Shown: positions 63,728 through 64,000 of the stretch, piece after piece
How the letters are laid out: each line of letters begins with the position of its first letter
Numbering within the stretch: position 1 is the stretch's first letter
Assembly: GCA_025526995.1 (NCBI GenBank)
Contig: JAHLKG010000020.1
Coordinates: forward strand, 601,812 to 665,811
DNA: 64,000 nucleotides
Direction: 5' to 3'
DNA from: Powellomyces hirtus
Lineage: Eukaryota > Chytridiomycota > Chytridiomycetes > Spizellomycetales > Powellomycetaceae
Program-made: the position numbers and the translations under genes
The notes under the pieces: model-generated
What the model was told of the DNA's origin: nothing
Databases searched by the model: none
Seen by the model: only the letters and a program-made list of their open reading frames with translations

Positions 63728-64000
63728 TTAGGGTTAGGGTTAGGGTTAGGGTTAGGGTTAGGTTAGGGTTAGGTTAGGGTTAGGTTAGGGTTAGGGTTAG
63801 GGTTAGGGTTAGGGTTAGGGTTAGGGTTAGGGTTAGGGTTAGGGTTAGGGTTAGGGTTAGGGTTAGGGTTAGGGTTAGGGTTAGGGTTAGGGTTAGGTTA
63901 GGGTTAGGGTTAGGGTTGGTAGGGTTAGGGTTAGGGTTAGGGTTAGGGTTAGGGTTAGGGTTAGGGTTAGGGTTAGGGTTAGGTTAGGGTTAGGGTTAGG
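63728..64000 (+). repeat. Telomere, TTAGGG array
   Basis: About 45 TTAGGG units run to the window end with the G-rich strand in 5'-3' direction, marking a true chromosome right end. Scattered five-base TTAGG units (for example near 63761, 63772 and 63895) and one GGTTGGTAGGG variant occur. Confidence 0.98.

Overview
This is the right-hand end of a fungal chromosome. The last 270 bases are a TTAGGG telomere array, genes are split by short GT-AG introns (mostly 60-90 nt), and fungal-specific families are present, including a Zn2Cys6 regulator and an NpgA-like phosphopantetheinyl transferase. The precise lineage is not certain. A fragment resembling a giant-virus D5 primase-helicase, plus several very short introns, makes an early-diverging (for example zoosporic) fungus a reasonable guess, but that is inference.

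The left part (0.2-13.4 kb) looks like ordinary chromosome. It carries a large C2H2 zinc-finger protein, the AP-1 clathrin adaptor sigma subunit (five exons, minus strand), a hypothetical protein, a four-helix membrane protein, a 2-oxoglutarate/Fe(II) dioxygenase of the amino-acid hydroxylase type and a formyltetrahydrofolate deformylase.

The middle (14.8-53.1 kb) reads as a subtelomeric natural-product cluster. It holds a Sfp/NpgA-type phosphopantetheinyl transferase, a 254-bp tandem duplication, a Zn2Cys6 transcription factor with a glutamine-rich tail, an ABCC (MRP-type) exporter, a trimethyllysine-dioxygenase-family enzyme and one giant nonribosomal peptide synthetase. I reconstructed the synthetase as 23 exons (22 introns, all in frame) giving about 6,004 residues in five modules: C*-A-T-E / C-A-T / C-A-T / C-A-T-T / C-A-T-FSH1. 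The likely logic is that the transferase arms the six carrier domains, the synthetase builds a pentapeptide whose first residue is epimerised, the fused FSH1 serine hydrolase releases it, the dioxygenases may hydroxylate precursor or product, and the ABCC pump exports it. The fused FSH1 release domain is the most striking feature of the window.

The distal part (53.1-64 kb) is gene-poor subtelomere. It contains a small F-box-like gene, a trypsin-like protease, a C2H2 gene with two duplicated fingers, the D5-like viral relic, a small membrane protein, a gene broken at an interstitial telomere repeat, a 9-bp minisatellite, paired GC hairpins and finally the telomere.
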